Source of the DNA: Candidatus Galloscillospira excrementavium
Lineage (GTDB): Bacteria > Bacillota > Clostridia > Oscillospirales > Oscillospiraceae
Length of the DNA: 5,679 nt
Direction: 5' to 3'
Assembly: GCA_018711785.1 (NCBI GenBank)
Contig: DVHW01000185.1
Span: 1 to 5,679, forward strand
The notes under the pieces were generated by a model. The model ran no database searches. It worked only from the letters and a program-made list of their open reading frames with translations, and was not told where the DNA came from. Shown in pieces: positions 3,410 to 5,679 of this stretch. Within the stretch, counting starts at the first letter, position 1. Every line of letters begins with the position of its first letter. The translations under genes were made by a program, and so were the position numbers.

Positions 3410-5679
3410 TTACCCCTCCGCGTCCACCACGCTGCGGCAGCGGGGGCAGAGGCCGTCCTCGCCCACGTGCTCGTCGTACTTCCAGCAGCGCTGGCACTTC
3501 TCCCCGGCGGCGCTCTCCACCTTCACGGTCAGGCCGGGCACCGCCTCGCCGGCGTACCCCTCCACCGGAGCGGCGGAGCGGTCCAGGGCGGAGACAATGC
3601 ACAGGTCGGCCATCTCCCCGGCGTCCAGCTCGGCCAGGGCGCTGTCCACCGCCTGGGCCTCGGGGCCGAAGTGGAGGGTGACGGCGGCCTCCAGGCTCTT
3701 GCCGATGCGCTTCTCGCTCCGGGCCAGCTCCAGGGCCTTGTTCACGTCGGCGCGCAGGGCCATGGCCGCGTCCCACCGGGCCTGGGCGGCCTCGTCCAGG
3801 GCCAGGGCGGGGTCGTAGTCGGGCATGTCGTTGAGGAGCACGCTCTCGGCGTTGGCGTCCTTGGCGTGGGTCATGGCCCCCCAGATCTCGTCGCTGGTGA
3901 AGGCCAGAATGGGGGCGATGAGGCGGGTCATGCCGTCCAGGATGCGGTAGAGGGCGGTCTGGGCGGAGCGGCGGGTGGCCAGGTGGCCACAGTAGAGCCG
4001 GTCCTTGATGACGTCGAAGTAGAAGTTGGAGAGGTCCACCACGCAGAAGTTGTACACGCTGCGGTACACCCCGTGGAACTCGTACTTGTTGTAGTACTCC
4101 CGCACTGTCCTGGCCAGGGTGTTGAGCCGGGAGAGGGCCCACTTGTCCAGCTCCTCCAGGTTCTCCCAGGCCACCGCGTCGTTGTCCGGGTCAAAGCCGT
4201 TCAGGTTGCCCAGCATGTACCGGGCGGTGTTGCGGATCTTCAGGTAGGCGTCGGAGAGCTGCTTCATAATCTCCTTGGAGATGCGCATGTCCTGGGTGTA
4301 GTCGGCCGAGGCCACCCACAGGCGGAGCAGGTCGGCACCGTAGTCCTTGATGACCTCCTCCGGGCCCACGGCGTTGCCCAGGGACTTGTGCATGGCCTTG
4401 CCCTCGCCGTCCACGGTCCAGCCGTGGGTGATGATCTGCTTGTAGGGGGCCACCCCCTTGGCGGCGATGGAGGTGAGCATACTCGACTGGAACCAGCCCC
4501 GGTACTGGTCGCCCCCCTCCAGGTAGATGTCGGCGGGGAAGTGGAGGTAGGGCCGCTCGTCCAGCACGGCGGCGTGGGTGGAGCCGGAGTCGAACCACAC
4601 GTCCATGATGTCGGTCTCTTTGGTGAAGTGGTCGTGGCCGCACACCGGGCACTTGAGGCCCTCGGGCACCAGCTCGTCGGCCTCCTGGTCAAACCACACG
4701 TTGCTCCCGTGCGCCCGGAAGAGGTCGGAGACCCGCCGGATGGTCTCGGGTGTAACGATGTCCTTGCCGCACTTGGCGCAGTAGAAGATGGGGATGGGCA
4801 CGCCCCACACCCGCTGGCGGGAGATGCACCAGTCGCTGCGCTCGGTGATCATGGAGGCCATGCGCTCCTTGCCCCAGGCGGGGTGCCACTGGATGCCCTC
4901 GCAGGACTGGACGGCGGCGTCCTTGATGGCGTCCACGGAGCAGAACCACTGCTCTGTGGCCCGGTAGATGATGGGGTGCTTGCACCGCCAGCAGTGGGGG
5001 TAGGAGTGGGTGATGCGCTCCTTGGCCAGCAGAAAGCCCTCGGCCTCCAGGTCGGAGACCACCAGGTCGTTGCCCTTGGCGTAGAACTGGCCGTCATACC
5101 GCTCGTCGGTCATGACCCCCTTGGCGTTCACCGGCACGGGGGTGCCGATGTCCGTCAGGCCGGCGGCGTCGTACTGCTTGCAGATATTGAAGTCGTCGGC
5201 GCCGAAGCCGGGGGCGGTGTGGACGCAGCCGGTGCCGGCGTCCAGGGTGACGTGCTCCCCACACAAAATCACGCTGTCCCGGTCAAAGAGGGGGTGCTTG
5301 GCGGTCATGAGCTCGAACTCGCCGCCCTTCAGGGTGGCCAGGACGGTGCAGGCGGCGTAGTCGAGGCCCGCGGCCTGGCAGACCTTCTCGGCCAGCTCCT
5401 TGGCCAGGATATACACCTCGCCGCCCGGGGCCTGGAGGAGTACATAGTCGAACTCGGCGTTGACGCAGATGGCCATGTTCCCCGGGATGGTCCAGGGGGT
5501 GGTGGTCCAGATGACGAAGTAGGTCTTGCTCAGGTCGGCATACTGGCCCAGCTTGCCCAGGTCGTCCCGGACGGGGAACTTCACGAAGATGGTGGTGCAG
5601 GGGTCGTCCTGGTACTCGATCTCCGCCTCGGCCAGGGCGGTCTGGTCGTGGGGGCACCAGTAGACCGGCTTCATGCCCT
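3410..5679 (-). CDS. ileS: Isoleucyl-tRNA synthetase, 5'-truncated by window edge
   Basis: IleS joins isoleucine to tRNA-Ile in the cytoplasm and hydrolyses mischarged Val-tRNA-Ile. The frame is open through the right edge (the codons before the Met at 5674 read ..-Gly), so that Met, in the GMKPVYWC motif, is internal; about 170-180 N-terminal residues with the HIGH motif are missing. Counting from that Met, the editing domain shows TTTPWT at 57-62 and GTGCVHTAPG at 147-156 with D160/D161. The catalytic fold resumes with ISRQRVWG at 284-291, WFDSGSTH at 360-367 and GWFQSS at 393-398. The KMSKS loop is AMHKSLGN at 427-434. The helical anticodon-binding region follows, and the C-terminus carries a zinc site with C727, C730, C743 and C746. 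Extra Cys pairs occur at 228/231, 299/302 and 342/345. The visible 754 residues plus the missing part equal a normal bacterial length of about 930. The gene ends in TAA at 3412-3410 and is followed by a terminator. A T-box leader, common before Firmicutes ileS, would lie outside the window. Confidence 0.98.
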   Translation of the reverse strand, partial: GMKPVYWCPHDQTALAEAEIEYQDDPCTTIFVKFPVRDDLGKLGQYADLSKTYFVIWTTTPWTIPGNMAICVNAEFDYVLLQAPGGEVYILAKELAEKVCQAAGLDYAACTVLATLKGGEFELMTAKHPLFDRDSVILCGEHVTLDAGTGCVHTAPGFGADDFNICKQYDAAGLTDIGTPVPVNAKGVMTDERYDGQFYAKGNDLVVSDLEAEGFLLAKERITHSYPHCWRCKHPIIYRATEQWFCSVDAIKDAAVQSCEGIQWHPAWGKERMASMITERSDWCISRQRVWGVPIPIFYCAKCGKDIVTPETIRRVSDLFRAHGSNVWFDQEADELVPEGLKCPVCGHDHFTKETDIMDVWFDSGSTHAAVLDERPYLHFPADIYLEGGDQYRGWFQSSMLTSIAAKGVAPYKQIITHGWTVDGEGKAMHKSLGNAVGPEEVIKDYGADLLRLWVASADYTQDMRISKEIMKQLSDAYLKIRNTARYMLGNLNGFDPDNDAVAWENLEELDKWALSRLNTLARTVREYYNKYEFHGVYRSVYNFCVVDLSNFYFDVIKDRLYCGHLATRRSAQTALYRILDGMTRLIAPILAFTSDEIWGAMTHAKDANAESVLLNDMPDYDPALALDEAAQARWDAAMALRADVNKALELARSEKRIGKSLEAAVTLHFGPEAQAVDSALAELDAGEMADLCIVSALDRSAAPVEGYAGEAVPGLTVKVESAAGEKCQRCWKYDEHVGEDGLCPRCRSVVDAEG

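Noticed and set aside
3318..4142. Minus-strand frame of 274 codons inside the ileS 3' end
   Set aside because: It shares its strand with ileS but in another frame. The product is almost only Arg, Gly, Pro and His, while the ileS frame carries conserved zinc and anticodon-domain sequence.
5672..5674. ATG as the true start of ileS
   Set aside because: The Met is inside the conserved GMKPVYWC segment, the frame is open upstream to the edge, and the HIGH-motif half of the catalytic domain would be absent.

Overview
The window reads as chromosomal DNA from a G+C-rich Gram-positive bacterium, most likely a Clostridia member of the Oscillospiraceae/Ruminococcaceae type (Flavonifractor-like). This placement is an inference. 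It rests on the core gene order ileS ... lspA - rluD, which is typical of Firmicutes, on strong AAGGAGG ribosome binding sites before every visible start, on a Clostridia-like IleS signature (AMHKS in place of KMSKS), and on a lipoprotein with a Thr-Pro linker. All four genes lie on the minus strand, so transcription runs from the right edge to the left edge.

Region by region in transcription order: (1) 5679-3410, the C-terminal three quarters or more of isoleucyl-tRNA synthetase (ileS), whose N-terminus lies outside the window. (2) 3409-3244, an intergenic gap with a 14-bp hairpin terminator just after ileS, followed by an A+T-richer patch that probably holds the promoter of the next gene. 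(3) 3243-1186, a 685-residue predicted lipoprotein: a PstS-like periplasmic-binding-protein domain joined to a Thr-Pro linker at its front and to an unrecognised C-terminal region of about 360 residues with WG-repeat-like stretches. (4) 1185-1065, a gap with GC-rich hairpins and a good sigma-A-type promoter for the next gene. (5) 1064-576, lipoprotein signal peptidase II (lspA), complete. (6) 601-1, the first 200 residues of an RluD-type 23S rRNA pseudouridine synthase, overlapping the end of lspA by 26 bp and running off the left edge.

The three core genes are housekeeping: tRNA charging, lipoprotein maturation and ribosome modification. The unusual element is the large substrate-binding lipoprotein set between ileS and lspA. 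It has its own terminator-bounded transcription unit and no transporter permease or ATPase next to it in the window. LspA should process its signal peptide, which makes the pairing biochemically sensible but does not prove a functional link. I see no RNA gene, CRISPR array, insertion sequence or phage feature. The best candidate for something under-described is the two-part lipoprotein; I do not see a convincing new multi-gene system.
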